Below are positions 45,301 through 53,517 of a stretch of DNA of 64,000 nucleotides, piece after piece. A program made the translations under genes and the position numbers. Source of the stretch: Phycisphaeraceae bacterium (GTDB lineage Bacteria > Planctomycetota > Phycisphaerae > Phycisphaerales > Phycisphaeraceae); contig JAJDCS010000041.1 in assembly GCA_029260715.1 (NCBI GenBank), forward strand, positions 44,090-108,089, given 5' to 3'. Under the pieces are notes generated by a model. That model had not been told where the DNA came from. It ran no database searches and saw only the letters and a program-made list of their open reading frames with translations. Within the stretch, counting starts at the first letter, position 1. Every line of letters starts with the position of its first letter.

Positions 45301-46171
45301 TGGGCTTGTTGGCGAACCGGGCGACATTCAGTTTGGCCGGTTCGTCAACGGCTTTGCCGGCGCGGCTCGCTTTGTCACGTGGCGCGGCGTGGGGGTCGGC
45401 GAAGGCGTTCGCGGCGCGGTCCGGGTCGGCCTCAACCTTCGCAAGGATTTCCTGGGTCTTACCCTCTGGCGCCCAGAGCACACGGCCCGAGCCCACGTCG
45501 TACAGGGCGCCCACCACCTTGGTCTTGCCGCTCTTGACCAGCTCGCGCGTGGCAGGGCTCTCGCGGAACAGGTCTTCGATTGACTGCCAGATGTTCTCTT
45601 CGATCCCCGCTTGGACCAGGTCAGCCCCGCTTAGCTGGGGGTTGTTCTTAATAGCGCGCTGGACTGCGGGCTGGATGTTGTCCACCAGCGGCGGGATGTT
45701 CCGCTCCAACTGGTGGCCGTGACCCTGGACCGCGTGTGTCACCGCTGTCACCGCGCCGCACTGCATGTGTCCCAGCACGACCAGCACCGGGGTGTTCACG
45801 TGCGCCAGGCCGTACTCAATGGAGCCGATCTCGTCGGTGTCGCAAACGTTACCCGCCACGCGGATCACGAACAGGTCCATGACACCGGCGTCGAAGATGC
45901 GCTCAACCGGGATGCGCGAGTCCGAGCAGGTGATGACCGTGGCAATCGCGTGGTCGCCTTGGTTCTCGGTGCCCGCTTGCTTGAGGCGAGCCGCGTCGGT
46001 GTGTGGGTGCTCCGCTTGGCCGTTGACAAAACGGTCGTTGCCGGCGCTGAGTTGAGCGATGACCCCGTCAGGGCTGGGCTTGGGCGAGCTTGAGCCGGCT
46101 TTAGCCAAGACCTGGCCGGCTATTAACAGAACCAGTATCACCGACAACTTCGTGATTCGCGGTAACGACAT
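42320..46171 (-). CDS. Chemoreceptor fused to two exported beta-carbonic anhydrase domains
   Basis: 1283 residues. Order: Sec signal peptide (1-24, '[15 protein letters not shown]'); beta-carbonic anhydrase 1 (about 35-230) with zinc and active-site residues Cys82, Asp84, Arg86, His135, Cys138; carbonic anhydrase 2 (about 290-490) with Cys340, Asp342, His393, Cys396. Then a Gly/Ser/His-rich linker, helix TM1 near 594-616, a short basic loop, TM2 near 630-650, and a periplasmic helical region (about 650-925, His/Glu-rich). TM3 near 925-945, HAMP and a full MCP signalling domain follow, with the hairpin tip '[20 protein letters not shown]' near 1137. Topology is consistent: both enzyme domains outside, kinase-control hairpin inside. 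GGAGG lies eight bases before ATG 46171; the open frame upstream is discarded. Likely senses CO2/bicarbonate chemistry (inference). No che genes are in the window. Confidence 0.93.
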   Translation of the reverse strand: MSLPRITKLSVILVLLIAGQVLAKAGSSSPKPSPDGVIAQLSAGNDRFVNGQAEHPHTDAARLKQAGTENQGDHAIATVITCSDSRIPVERIFDAGVMDLFVIRVAGNVCDTDEIGSIEYGLAHVNTPVLVVLGHMQCGAVTAVTHAVQGHGHQLERNIPPLVDNIQPAVQRAIKNNPQLSGADLVQAGIEENIWQSIEDLFRESPATRELVKSGKTKVVGALYDVGSGRVLWAPEGKTQEILAKVEADPDRAANAFADPHAAPRDKASRAGKAVDEPAKLNVARFANKPKPDQALKALKAGNKLFAKGKSKHPHTDSARLHQAGTENQGDHAIATVITCSDSRVPVERVFDAGVMDLFVIRVAGNVCDTDEIGSIEYGLAHVNTPVLVVLGHAQCGAVTAVTQVVQGHAHRFERNIPPLVDNIQPAVERTIAKHAHLEGSELVAKGIEENVWQSIEDLFRESPSTRRLVRDGYVKVVGAIYDVGTGKVEWLPESVTGQVLAKVEAQPDRAANVFAGAAGSAPSGHATQAVNHGGSSDHGSATHGSAAKTSRGDTAGTGLLITKSHFEQLERQAKDAEHADAFDGSALADYEESNTLVWVIVLATLVLLAALFAVVKSGKLNNIKVGPKLYGSHGLLVFLAAAMWGMTFYFSSLVGHAVEYKDIIGRVGVRTEELGRYMNRFLLYGIQDRQKGEQAVRDHDHAAAALEQRLEEARQFNNDPVAIGVMEQASKKLEHHEHAFAELSKKFHEIEQDKEHKDELDEKIEHIVEGLLHSHKEHLHAIEDSGRATIEEVKNQSEIVFALEETEVAWLKAFSHQNEYMLDKQYRHVAVMEQALGRLYANLDTAGQWIRRAGTDPAETNAELAKLEEVRAGIKDLEKVASRLIKDELEVGIATATAVTDVELIGSMAEALAKRVEARLEATQSLAHTAEVVTLVATLLIGLSLSVTMARATTKPVYAAVERLHHLTDGNLTEDALPVVGTDEFSQLIQTINVLSESLNDVITQVASASNDVASAATQIAASSEEMARGMDEQSGQVNQISSAVEQMSCSVVEVARKSADAANNAGESGRVAQEGGEVVEQTIQGMRGISDAVTASAASVAELGKRGEQIGQIINVINDIADQTNLLALNAAIEAARAGEHGRGFAVVADEVRKLADRTTKATAEVGESIKAIQSETQQAVERMNSGTEQVTLGVDRATKAGQSLGLIVTRAQEVAGMIQSIAAAAEQQSAASEEVSRNVEGVSAVSRQATEGANQAAAAASQLSSKAEQLRELVGRFKTK

Positions 46172-46419
46172 GGAAACGCCTCCAAGGATAGATATCACAC
46201 AAAATATCCCCCCCAAAATGGGGAGGTTGCGCGGACAATGACAATCATGATGTCTATCGACGGATAATAAATTGATATTGAGCGGCCCTGGAACGGCCGT
46301 CGCGCAAAGCCAGAGAATTATCTGCTTTGTGTAAAACAGCACAGCTAGAACAGTTCTCGGACCAATCGTGAGACCGCTATTGTTACATAGCCAGCTCGGC
46401 GGCGCGCTCGACGCCGGGT

Positions 46420-48342
46420 CTACTGCGTGTTGTGGGGCGTTTCGAGGTACGGCTTGAACGATTCGTAGCTGTGGACCACGATGCCGCCGTACCCGCCTTT
46501 GCGGCTTAGGAAGTGATCGAGCTTCTCCTTTTGGAACCAGAACTCCGAAGGCGGAACACCGTGGAACGACACCTCCGGGCGGTCCTTGATCGGGATCGTC
46601 TCCATACCGGCGCACACGTACTTGCCGATCCACTCGGCGTAGGCGCGTTCGACCTCCACGTGTGCCGAGATCGAATCTTCCCCAAGCGCCTTGCGGCGGT
46701 AGGACATGATCACGATGTAGTCGGTCAGGTCCTGGATGTGCTCGTGGAAATTCTTGCGGTGGCCGTTGTAATCGAGGATGCAGTTATCGTCGGGCTGGGT
46801 CTTGAGGTCGTACCAAAACGGGACGCTGGCGGAAAGCTTCATGCGCGGCGCGTCGAGGCGAATCTTCAGCGCCGCCGCTTCGAGCAGCTCCAAGAACTGG
46901 CGCATGATCTCTTCTCGCTGGGGCGTCTTCCACTGCGGCAGCAGGTAAGGCTCAATGTCGTAGTGTAGGCCGGCGATCGTGGTGTTGGGCGGCAGTGTTT
47001 TGTTGAACAGGGTGATCGCGTCGATGATCGCCAGCACGGTCGCGCGGTGCTCGTTCATCGCCATCTCCGGCGAGCCGTCAAGCGCCTCGATCTGGACCCC
47101 TCGCTTGTTGGCTTTTTCGATGAAGCCGCGGAGCTGATCGGGGTATTTAAGGTGTGGCTGACCCCGCTTGACGGAGCCGGGGTCCATATGGAACTGCACG
47201 GGCAGCAGGTCGATGCCGTATTGCTCGCAAAAGGACAGGACTTCGTCGTGGGCGGACTCGTCGCTGATCCACTTCTCGTGCCACAGCCACATGCCGAAGA
47301 CCCGCGGAGCGACCGCTTGTGACGCGTCGTCTTCGAGTGACTGCGACGCGAGGATCTGCCTAAAGCCGGTGTAGCTGCTGATCAACACGCCGCTGAAGCC
47401 GGTGTAGCTGGCGAGCGATTGCTCAGCCGACCGCTTCTGCAGCCACAACTCCCACGCCGGGCGACCGAAGTAGGTCTCACCGGGCTTCTCAAGGCGTTTG
47501 GCGGTGTCCAGGCCGACCCACACGGACCTGCCCCGCCACTGCGTATAGCTCAACTCACCCCCGGCCTGGTCGCGCAACACCCCGCCGTTCGCGTCAGCGT
47601 CACGCGGGCACATCACCGCCAATTCGTCCGTCAAGTCCTGCAAGTGCTCGTGGAAATTTTTATGCACGCCGTAGTGGTCCACGACGAGCATCTCGTTCTT
47701 CTCTGGGTTGGGCTGGTCGTACCAATGAGGCACGCTCACGGACAATCTCAGCGGCGGGTCGGCTTGTTTGGTTTGTGCCCGGGCGACCTCGAAGAACTCA
47801 ACACAGCGACGCATCAGCGCCTGCCGCGGCCAATCGCCCAACTCCCACAGCGTGTAACGCCGCAGGTCGTAGTGGACACCCGCCAAGCGGGCGTGGGGCG
47901 ATTGCTTCTCGTTGAACGCCCGCACCGCGTGGATCATCGCCAACGCTTGGTCACGGCCCTGGGGCGTCTCAAGCGGTGTGGCCGGGTCGGCAGCCGCTAC
48001 CACCTGGATCGCCTGGTCAGCGGCTAATTCAACCAGCCCGCGCAGCGCCCCCGCGTCCGCCAGCGCCGGGCCGCCGTCTTCAGAAGGTTCCAGGTCTAAC
48101 TCGACCCGGACCACGAGACGACCGACCCCGTACTCCCGGCAGAAATCGATCAATTCCTGTTGCTGGGGCTCGGTGGCGAACGACTGAGGCTCTAGCACCT
48201 GCATGGCAAACAACCGGCCCGGCTTGATCGCCACCGCCGAGGTTGGTTCGACCGCGCAACTCAAGCTGAGCATGGTCAGACACCCGACTGACAACATGAC
48301 CATGACGCCGACCATGACCGTGGCGAACCTTCGGTATTCCAT
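46420..48342 (-). CDS. Exported protein with two tandem TIM-barrel-like domains
   Basis: 640 residues: hydrophobic signal segment with Cys residues at the end ('[13 protein letters not shown]'), possibly a lipoprotein though neither site is an ideal lipobox. Two homologous halves follow (about 45-335 and 345-640). Matching landmarks include '[17 protein letters not shown]' / '[17 protein letters not shown]', '[13 protein letters not shown]' / '[15 protein letters not shown]', '[11 protein letters not shown]' and '[11 protein letters not shown]' / '[12 protein letters not shown]'. The second half keeps an acidic D-x-E at the barrel position where glycosidases hold catalytic acids; the first half reads D-L-R-R. 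Probably a glycoside-hydrolase-like protein with one decayed half; exact family not recognised. AGGGG lies upstream of ATG 48342. It lies upstream of the chemoreceptor gene on the same strand, 248 bases away. Confidence 0.72.
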   Translation of the reverse strand: MEYRRFATVMVGVMVMLSVGCLTMLSLSCAVEPTSAVAIKPGRLFAMQVLEPQSFATEPQQQELIDFCREYGVGRLVVRVELDLEPSEDGGPALADAGALRGLVELAADQAIQVVAAADPATPLETPQGRDQALAMIHAVRAFNEKQSPHARLAGVHYDLRRYTLWELGDWPRQALMRRCVEFFEVARAQTKQADPPLRLSVSVPHWYDQPNPEKNEMLVVDHYGVHKNFHEHLQDLTDELAVMCPRDADANGGVLRDQAGGELSYTQWRGRSVWVGLDTAKRLEKPGETYFGRPAWELWLQKRSAEQSLASYTGFSGVLISSYTGFRQILASQSLEDDASQAVAPRVFGMWLWHEKWISDESAHDEVLSFCEQYGIDLLPVQFHMDPGSVKRGQPHLKYPDQLRGFIEKANKRGVQIEALDGSPEMAMNEHRATVLAIIDAITLFNKTLPPNTTIAGLHYDIEPYLLPQWKTPQREEIMRQFLELLEAAALKIRLDAPRMKLSASVPFWYDLKTQPDDNCILDYNGHRKNFHEHIQDLTDYIVIMSYRRKALGEDSISAHVEVERAYAEWIGKYVCAGMETIPIKDRPEVSFHGVPPSEFWFQKEKLDHFLSRKGGYGGIVVHSYESFKPYLETPHNTQ

Positions 48343-48828
48343 CGCTGCCGCTACCCCTGCCTAAGTGCGCTGCGCCGGTCCGTGATGAACCAATAAATGG
48401 GTGTACGGATACCGCACAGGCCAATGCCTAGATGTAGACTAGATCGGCATTTCTAACGCCCGGATGCGGCAAAACACTGATATAACCGGTAAAAGTAACC
48501 CACCTTGACGAGCCCGCTTGGGCGGAGTCAAAAATAAGAAACACCCCATCTCTCACGCACGCCAAAAAGCGCAATTGCTTTGTTCCGTATCTCTTAGAAA
48601 AACAGGCATTAAACCCTGGTTTTTCGTGATCGCGGCGGTGAATCACCGCGTATTAATATTGTTCCAAATTTTCTGGCTTGAGCGGGATTTGGAGTTATGT
48701 TTTTTAAGTAAAGCCATGTGCTGGTTGGCGGGCGGTCTGTGAGCAGGTCTACAGCCAATAAGTTGAGCCGTGGCTGGCGTGGAGTAGATGGTTGGGAGTC
48801 AGCACACCCTAAACGGGAGAAATGAAAA
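48343..48828. other. 486-bp divergent gap with a perfect palindrome
   Basis: No gene supported. GCGGTGA-A-TCACCGC (48635-48649) is a perfect 7-1-7 palindrome midway between the divergent exported-protein gene and the PEP-CTERM gene, a plausible operator. AT-rich runs around 48650-48720 suggest promoter DNA for the plus-strand gene, without a clear consensus pair. Confidence 0.4.
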
Positions 48829-49602
48829 ATGAACAGTCCATGCAAGTTCAGTATGAGCACAATCGCCGCGGCGGGCCTGGCTTTGGGGTTGGCGCTGCAG
48901 CCAGTCACTATGGCGGATGAAGTGCTCGAAAGCTTCGAGAGCTACAGCGACAGCGCCATCATCGGCAACTCGTTCGATAACCTGAACCCGGTCAACACCG
49001 CGCCGGACCCGGCGAACGTGATGGCAACGTTTGGCAACCCGTTCACGAACGTCAACGACATTGTCGCGACCACGGCGAGCCCGCTGGCCGGGAACGTCAG
49101 CGCGAACATGGTCGCCGAGTGGGGCCAGGCCCCCAGCGACCCATTCTTTGCCGGGGCCGTGCTGGACTTCGTTAGCAAATTCGGCTCCACCAAGGACCTG
49201 TCCAAGTTCACCGGCGCCAAGATGCTGCTGTCCGCTCAGACGACCACAATGGGCGGCACAACCGGCACGTCCATGCTCCAACTGGTGGTCTCCGATGGCA
49301 CGTACTCCTATGCGTCCGACACCGTAGCGCTCAACGCCATGAACGATGAGTATTCTTTCTTGTTCAGCGACCCGTTCACGGTTTCCGACCGCAGCGGCCT
49401 ACCGCCCGGCAACGACCCGAGCTTCTCGACCATCCTCGGCAACGCACAGCGTATCGGCTTCGCCCTGGTCCGCAGCGGCTTCTCCGACGACGTCGAGTCG
49501 ATCACGTTCGACAACATCACACTGACGCCCGAGCCGGCTTCGGCCATGCTCTTTGGGGCGGGTTTGTGGCTGATCGCCAGTGGCCGTCGCCGCAGGGCTT
49601 GA
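48829..49602 (+). CDS. PEP-CTERM exported protein
   Basis: 257 residues: signal peptide ('STIAAAGLALGLALQPVTMA'), then a domain starting 'EVLESFESYSD' with regular beta strands and 'SITFDNITLTPEPASAMLFG' at the end, i.e. a PEP motif, hydrophobic segment and 'RRRRA' tail. The body resembles the 'PEP-CTERM/jelly-roll' exported proteins whose fold precedes 'DNI.L'. GGGAGA lies eight bases before ATG 48829; a terminator follows. Anchoring or release needs an exosortase located elsewhere. Confidence 0.85.
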   Translation: MNSPCKFSMSTIAAAGLALGLALQPVTMADEVLESFESYSDSAIIGNSFDNLNPVNTAPDPANVMATFGNPFTNVNDIVATTASPLAGNVSANMVAEWGQAPSDPFFAGAVLDFVSKFGSTKDLSKFTGAKMLLSAQTTTMGGTTGTSMLQLVVSDGTYSYASDTVALNAMNDEYSFLFSDPFTVSDRSGLPPGNDPSFSTILGNAQRIGFALVRSGFSDDVESITFDNITLTPEPASAMLFGAGLWLIASGRRRRA

Positions 49603-49631
49603 TCACAAATTACTTTTGGGGGGGATAGCAC

Positions 49632-49667
49632 GGGCGGGCCTGCGAAAGTGGGCTTGCCCTTGTTTTT
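49632..49667 (+). terminator. Intrinsic terminator
   Basis: GGGCGGGCC (49632-49640) pairs with GGCTTGCCC (49651-49659) using two G-U pairs, then TTGTTTTT. Lies between two convergent PEP-CTERM genes. Confidence 0.65.
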
Positions 49668-49696
49668 GCGCTAATGCTTCTAGGGTGCCGGCTGTG

Positions 49697-50278
49697 TCAG
49701 GCCGACCTGCGACCCAGCACAGTGCTCACCGCGCCAATCGCGAAAAGCCCAAACGCCGCCGTCGACGGTTCAGGGATGTGCGCGGTCTGGAGGTTGATGG
49801 TGAGCGTGCCGACCGGCTGAGCAAACCCGGTGCCCCACTGCGTGCCCTCAACATTCACACTGATGGAGTGATCGGTAAACGTGACACGGTCGGAAAATGA
49901 CAACGGGGCTTGATTGACGACGATGCTATCAGCCACAACGCTGACGCCGGAGATAAAACCGGACATACCCACCCAATCCAGGCTGCTGATCTCAAGGATG
50001 TTGGTAACGCCGATGCCAAACGTGATTGGCGAGACCGGGCCACCCGCTTGGATGACAATGCTCGACGCGTCAATATCGACTGTAAACGGCTGATTGATGG
50101 CCTCATTAAATTCCACCGGCCCCGCCGCCACAATGGCTGAAAAAGGGCCCGCCGCCAACGCCCCGTTTTCAAACCGGTTCAACTCGACCGTATCCCCGAT
50201 CAGCGTTGCCTGGGCGGGGGTGGCCGCTATCGATAAACCCACTGATATCCCCACGATAAGAAAAAAAAACTTGCTCAT
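49697..50278 (-). CDS. PEP-CTERM exported protein
   Basis: 193 residues: signal peptide ('FFFLIVGISVGLSIAATPAQA'), beta-rich body of unknown family, and sorting end 'IPEPSTAAFGLFAIGAVSTV' plus 'LGRRSA'. ATG at 50278 lies six bases after GGGGG and is preferred over an ATG six bases upstream that touches the ribosome site. Convergent with the previous PEP-CTERM gene; the two proteins are not similar outside the signals. Confidence 0.84.
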   Translation of the reverse strand: MSKFFFLIVGISVGLSIAATPAQATLIGDTVELNRFENGALAAGPFSAIVAAGPVEFNEAINQPFTVDIDASSIVIQAGGPVSPITFGIGVTNILEISSLDWVGMSGFISGVSVVADSIVVNQAPLSFSDRVTFTDHSISVNVEGTQWGTGFAQPVGTLTINLQTAHIPEPSTAAFGLFAIGAVSTVLGRRSA

Positions 50279-50456
50279 GACCATCCCCCTTCAAATAAGA
50301 AAAGTGTGATTTAACGTTTGGATGTGATCCCTCTGCCGCATGTCTACCTAATCTTCAAGCAGCCCATCTTACCATGCCTTGCCCGAAATTGAAAGCATTT
50401 TTCCAGCCGTCAATCAACTATTTTACCAAGCGGAAGAAAACTATCCCTCGTTACGG

Positions 50457-50484
50457 TTGACAGGGCCGCTAGACCATGTAAATT
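50457..50484 (+). promoter_or_regulatory. Promoter of rplM-rpsI
   Basis: A perfect TTGACA (50457-50462), a 16-base spacer and TAAATT (50479-50484), 42 bases before rplM. Confidence 0.6.
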
Positions 50485-50526
50485 ACGTGACTTGGCATCA
50501 TACGCTTCAAGAAAGTGCATTGGATC

Positions 50527-50961
50527 ATGAACCGGCAGACGTATTTAGCTAAAAACAACGAGGTTGAGCGTCAGTGGCAGCACATCGACGCCACCGACCA
50601 GGTTCTGGGGCGGCTGGCTACGAGGATCGCCATGACCCTGATGGGCAAGGATAAGCCCGAATACACCCCCCATCACGACGTGGGTGATTTTGTTGTGGTG
50701 ACCAACGCTCAGAAAGTCCGGCTCACCGGCCAGAAGCTGGACCAAAAGTTCTACAAGACCTACAGCCGCCACCCCGGCGGGCTCAAGCACTACAGCTACC
50801 GCTGGATGATTGAAAACCGCCCGGAACTGCTGCTGCAAACAGCGGTGCGGCGGATGCTCCCTAAAAACAAGCTCGCCAGCCAGATGCTCAAAAAGCTAAA
50901 AGTCTACCGCGGCGAAGAACACCCCCACCAAGCCCAGCAGCCTCAGCCCGTGGCCGTGTAG
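50527..50961 (+). CDS. rplM: 50S ribosomal protein L13
   Basis: 144 residues, standard length, cytoplasmic ribosome component. Hallmarks: 'MNRQTYLAKNNEVERQWQHI', 'DATDQVLGRLATRIAMTLMG', 'GDFVVVTNAQKVRLTGQKLD', 'YSRHPGGLK' and 'AVRRMLPKNKLASQMLKKLK'. ATG at 50527 gives the family's usual start; a GTG 12 bases earlier is less likely. First gene of rplM-rpsI. Confidence 0.97.
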   Translation: MNRQTYLAKNNEVERQWQHIDATDQVLGRLATRIAMTLMGKDKPEYTPHHDVGDFVVVTNAQKVRLTGQKLDQKFYKTYSRHPGGLKHYSYRWMIENRPELLLQTAVRRMLPKNKLASQMLKKLKVYRGEEHPHQAQQPQPVAV

Positions 50962-50991
50962 CGACCGGGCGTTTTATGGATTGAATGACCC

Positions 50992-51474
50992 ATGGCAGAC
51001 GACCAACAGGTTTTAGCCGAATCACCCACCGCACCCCCGGCCGACGAGGCGCCAAAACCGGTCGCCGAACCCGCTAAGCCGGACAAAGGCGGCTTCTACT
51101 GGGGAACAGGCCGCCGCAAGACCGCCGTCGCACGCGTGCGAATCAAACCGGGCGAGGGCAAGTACCTGGTCAACGGCCGCGAGATCAATGCCTACTTCAC
51201 CGAAGACCGTGATCGCAATAGCGCCACCGCCCCTTTGAATATCTCAAAAATGGAGTCGAGCTTGGACGTGTACGTCAACGTCAAAGGCGGCGGCTTCATG
51301 GGGCAGGCCGGTGCGGTCCTGCTGGGGCTTAGCCGGGCGCTGAAAAATTACGACCCCACGCTAGAACACGCCCTGCGCGAGAACGACTTCCTGACCCGCG
51401 ACGCACGCGAGGTCGAGCGTAAGAAGTACGGCCAACGCGGCGCCCGCAGACGCTTCCAGTTCTCCAAGCGGTAA
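50992..51474 (+). CDS. rpsI: 30S ribosomal protein S9
   Basis: 160 residues. The conserved S9 core starts at 'FYWGTGRRKTAVARVRIKPG' and ends with the basic tail 'KYGQRGARRRFQFSKR', whose last residues reach the P-site tRNA. About 32 extra N-terminal residues are Ala/Pro/Glu-rich and not part of the usual 130-residue protein. ATG at 50992, 30 bases after rplM. Confidence 0.97.
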   Translation: MADDQQVLAESPTAPPADEAPKPVAEPAKPDKGGFYWGTGRRKTAVARVRIKPGEGKYLVNGREINAYFTEDRDRNSATAPLNISKMESSLDVYVNVKGGGFMGQAGAVLLGLSRALKNYDPTLEHALRENDFLTRDAREVERKKYGQRGARRRFQFSKR

Positions 51475-51552
51475 AAACGCCGCACCGATTACCAGTTGGC
51501 CAGGCTGTGTTAGAAAGCGTAGTTTGCTGTTTGCGTGGCCACATCGAGGTTC

Positions 51553-51593
51553 GGCACGGCCGACTCGCTCACGCTCGCTGGCCGTGGCACCCG
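51553..51593 (+). repeat. Dispersed palindromic repeat, family 2 copy
   Basis: GGCACGGCCGACTCGCT...GCTCGCTGGCCGTGGCACCC, nearly the same as 12349-12388. Arms pair over GGCCACGGC/GCCGTGGCC. Confidence 0.65.
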
Positions 51594-51740
51594 GCTACCC
51601 GTCTCCCATTTTCGGCTTGGGTGTTGGTTATCCAACACACGCCTATCCGTCCGCCAGAGAACACACACCAATAGACAGCCCATTAACCCGGCAGGGTGGC
51701 TGCGACTAAGCGTAGCGTGTCACAGGATAGGTCGCCCAAA

Positions 51741-51780
51741 CTGGGGCATCCGCCTAAGGTGGACTCAGCCCCAGGCACCC
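51741..51780. repeat. Dispersed palindromic repeat, family 1 copy
   Basis: CTGGGGC (51741-51747) pairs with GCCCCAG (51768-51774), inner CCGCCTAAGG.GG arms, and the CACCC tail. Compare 4743 and 16595. Confidence 0.6.
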
Positions 51781-51826
51781 GTCCGTTATAAATATAAACC
51801 TGAAAAAGAAAAAACCGCCAGTTGAA

Positions 51827-51873
51827 TGCCCCCCGATGGACTCGAACCATCAACCCGCTGATTAAGAGTCAGG
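51827..51873 (-). pseudogene. 3' half of tRNA-Lys (CTT): chromosomal attachment-site remnant
   Basis: Read on the minus strand: anticodon arm CTGA-CTCTTAA-TCAG (anticodon CTT), a variable region, T-arm GATGG-TTCGAGT-CCATC, and 3' acceptor strand GGGGGGC with discriminator A at 51827. The expected 5' half (GCCCCCC acceptor, D arm) is absent; the sequence becomes unrelated exactly at the outermost anticodon-stem pair. Tyrosine recombinases often cross over in the anticodon loop, leaving this kind of displaced 3' fragment. An intact copy should lie at the other end of the element, beyond the window. Confidence 0.8.
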
Positions 51874-51875
51874 AC

Positions 51876-52085
51876 GGTAATTCTGTAAGCGATGTAAAAG
51901 AAGGCATTTTCGGCGGCAATGGTTGCGGCCCCAGCAGTATCCCCAGCACTCATCTGCAAATCCACGGCTTTTCGGATCCTCGGCTCGCCCGGCTGATTAA
52001 GGCGTGGCCCACGCTGTCTCATGCAGTTCAAGCGGGCATTCTGGCCATGATTGAGGCCGATACACGGCAGAAGGGCACTGAATAA
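51876..52085 (+). pseudogene. C-terminal remnant of an element gene
   Basis: About 70 in-frame codons end in 'DPRLARLIKAWPTLSHAVQA' and 'GILAMIEA', a C-terminal motif I recall from short proteins located next to integrases in planctomycete elements. The open frame runs back through the tRNA junction, where nothing coding is expected, so the 5' part of the gene is missing. It is consistent with an element end cut by integration. Confidence 0.45.
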
Positions 52086-52136
52086 CGGTTTTGGCCAATC
52101 TACAGGGTTTAACACAGGAACGAGGAGGTAAGAACA

Positions 52137-52478
52137 ATGCCATATTCAAGTCGAGACAACGGAGCATACCTGACAGGAAAGAGGAGTTGGACCTGCAGGC
52201 AGCTCTTCAGGAATACACGGACGACACAATGGAGAGGTACCGTTGCTGACTGGGTACCGGCCGTCACCCTGCTTCAGATCTACCACACGTGGATTGCTCA
52301 TCACCGCGGGCGATACGACCCTGACGCGCCAGACCGTCTAAGCCCACGTCAGTTCGGCCGAGCTGTTCGAAGGGTGTTTCCAGGCGTCAAACGATGCAAG
52401 CGATCGTATGAGTGTAAAAAAGAATGGCTACTGCCACCTGACCGGTCCTTTGTCGATTCGTTCCTTACGCGTGACTGA
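52137..52478 (+). CDS. Small protein with primase-type winged-helix motif
   Basis: 113 residues. A perfect AGGAGGT (52123-52129) lies seven bases before ATG 52137, so translation is likely. The C-terminal half ('LLQIYHTWIAHHRGRYDPDA', 'LSPRQFGRAVRRVFPGVKR') resembles the winged-helix tail of P4-family phage/plasmid primases. The N-terminal half is basic and unmatched. It may be a stand-alone DNA-binding protein or a fused remnant of a primase gene; no helicase core is present. Confidence 0.5.
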   Translation: MPYSSRDNGAYLTGKRSWTCRQLFRNTRTTQWRGTVADWVPAVTLLQIYHTWIAHHRGRYDPDAPDRLSPRQFGRAVRRVFPGVKRCKRSYECKKEWLLPPDRSFVDSFLTRD

Positions 52479-52735
52479 CAACTGACGTTATCGACACTAC
52501 ACCCCCCCCGGGTATGGCCCTTTGAATTGGGTCCTATGGTTACCAGGTACCTCACCTGTCGCGACCGAGGTGTGAGAGGTTTTCAACTTTGACGACTTTG
52601 ACAGAAGGCCGATTGATTACTGCTTCTGAAAGGGCAACCTGTTAGATATCATCACCCAAGTCGCGTAGAGGCCGAGACAATAGCAAAAGTCGAGCTAAGC
52701 AAGCGCCCTAGTTTCTAAATTCCGTGAAGACCTCA
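52479..52735. other. AT-rich non-coding stretch in the island
   Basis: No gene is supported. Base composition is visibly poorer in G and C than in the flanking core genes. With the pseudogene at 52736-53064 and the HTH promoter region to 53194 it makes a 700-bp stretch without an intact gene. Confidence 0.4.
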
Positions 52736-53064
52736 CATGTCTTTAGACAATTGCGCATCATCATTCTTCGATTCGTCCAACACTACAAGTTTGTTGAGTT
52801 CATTAGCTAAGGCGTTATTCTGTACCTGAATCTGTTTCACGTAACTTTGCGCGGCGTCTCTATTGCCCATTTCTAGATAGGCTTTGCGAACGATGTCGGG
52901 ATCACTTGCCAGAGGTTTCCAAATAACTCAGTTGGTCGCTCCTCGACACTCGGGCGTACCACCCCGTCTCTGATCAGGGTGCTGCCTCCCTTACCATATG
53001 CTTTGGGTTCATTGACCCGCATACCCGCACCGTAGATCCACCTCATCTGCCACGATATCTCCAC
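52736..53064 (-). pseudogene. Frameshifted hypothetical gene
   Basis: On the minus strand a frame from 53064 ('MEISWQMRWIYGAGMRVNEP' ... 'RPSVEERPTELFG') runs into a different frame near 52920 that stays open to a stop at 52736 ('LASDPDIVRKAYLEMGNRDA' ... 'NNALANELNKLVVLDESK'). One base change at TTTGGAAACC would give a continuous protein of about 110 residues. The second part looks helical. No family recognised. Sequencing error is an alternative to a real frameshift. Confidence 0.45.
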
Positions 53065-53194
53065 ACGCGTTCTGACGAGACGGGTGCGATGGAGACGGCT
53101 TAGGCAAAGCTTCTAACAACCTTTAGCGATTGCAAGGTTTGGCAAGGTTTGATAAGGTTGTGAATTCTCTCCATCTCCGCGGGAAGGTAGGCTA

Positions 53195-53413
53195 GTGACA
53201 CAGAATAACTCCAAGACAGCAGATAAACTCAGTGACCTACTGACGGTGAGTGAGGCAGCGGATTATCTCGGGGTCTCGTCATCGACGCTCCGGAATTGGG
53301 ACAGAAGCGGCAAGCTCACGGCGCAGCGCCACCCCATCAACGGCTACCGAATCTACAAGTGCCGGCAACTGCAAAAGATATTGATCGGGATCAGTGATGG
53401 CGAATCGGGTTGA
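53195..53413 (+). CDS. MerR/excisionase-type HTH regulator
   Basis: 72 residues from GTG at 53195. The helix-turn-helix 'LLTVSEAADYLGVSSSTLRN' followed by the wing 'WDRSGKLTAQRHPINGYRIY' is the MerR/HTH_17 DNA-binding form without a dimerisation or effector domain. GGAAGG lies upstream. It stands 104 bases before hsdM on the same strand, as is common for small regulators of restriction systems, so control of the cassette is the likely job; an excisionase role for the element is the alternative. Confidence 0.78.
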   Translation: MTQNNSKTADKLSDLLTVSEAADYLGVSSSTLRNWDRSGKLTAQRHPINGYRIYKCRQLQKILIGISDGESG

Positions 53414-53517
53414 CCACTTATAGGTTCAGGTGAGTCGTTGTGAAGTCGAGATTTTGATTGAGACTGATTTGCTTCGCCAGAAAGAAGCAAACGTAGCAAG
53501 AATAAAAAGGTTCCTCA

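Noticed and set aside
46172..46633. 154-residue N-terminal extension of the carbonic anhydrase receptor
   Set aside because: The open frame continues upstream, but the perfect GGAGG and signal peptide at 46171 define the start; upstream codons look non-coding.
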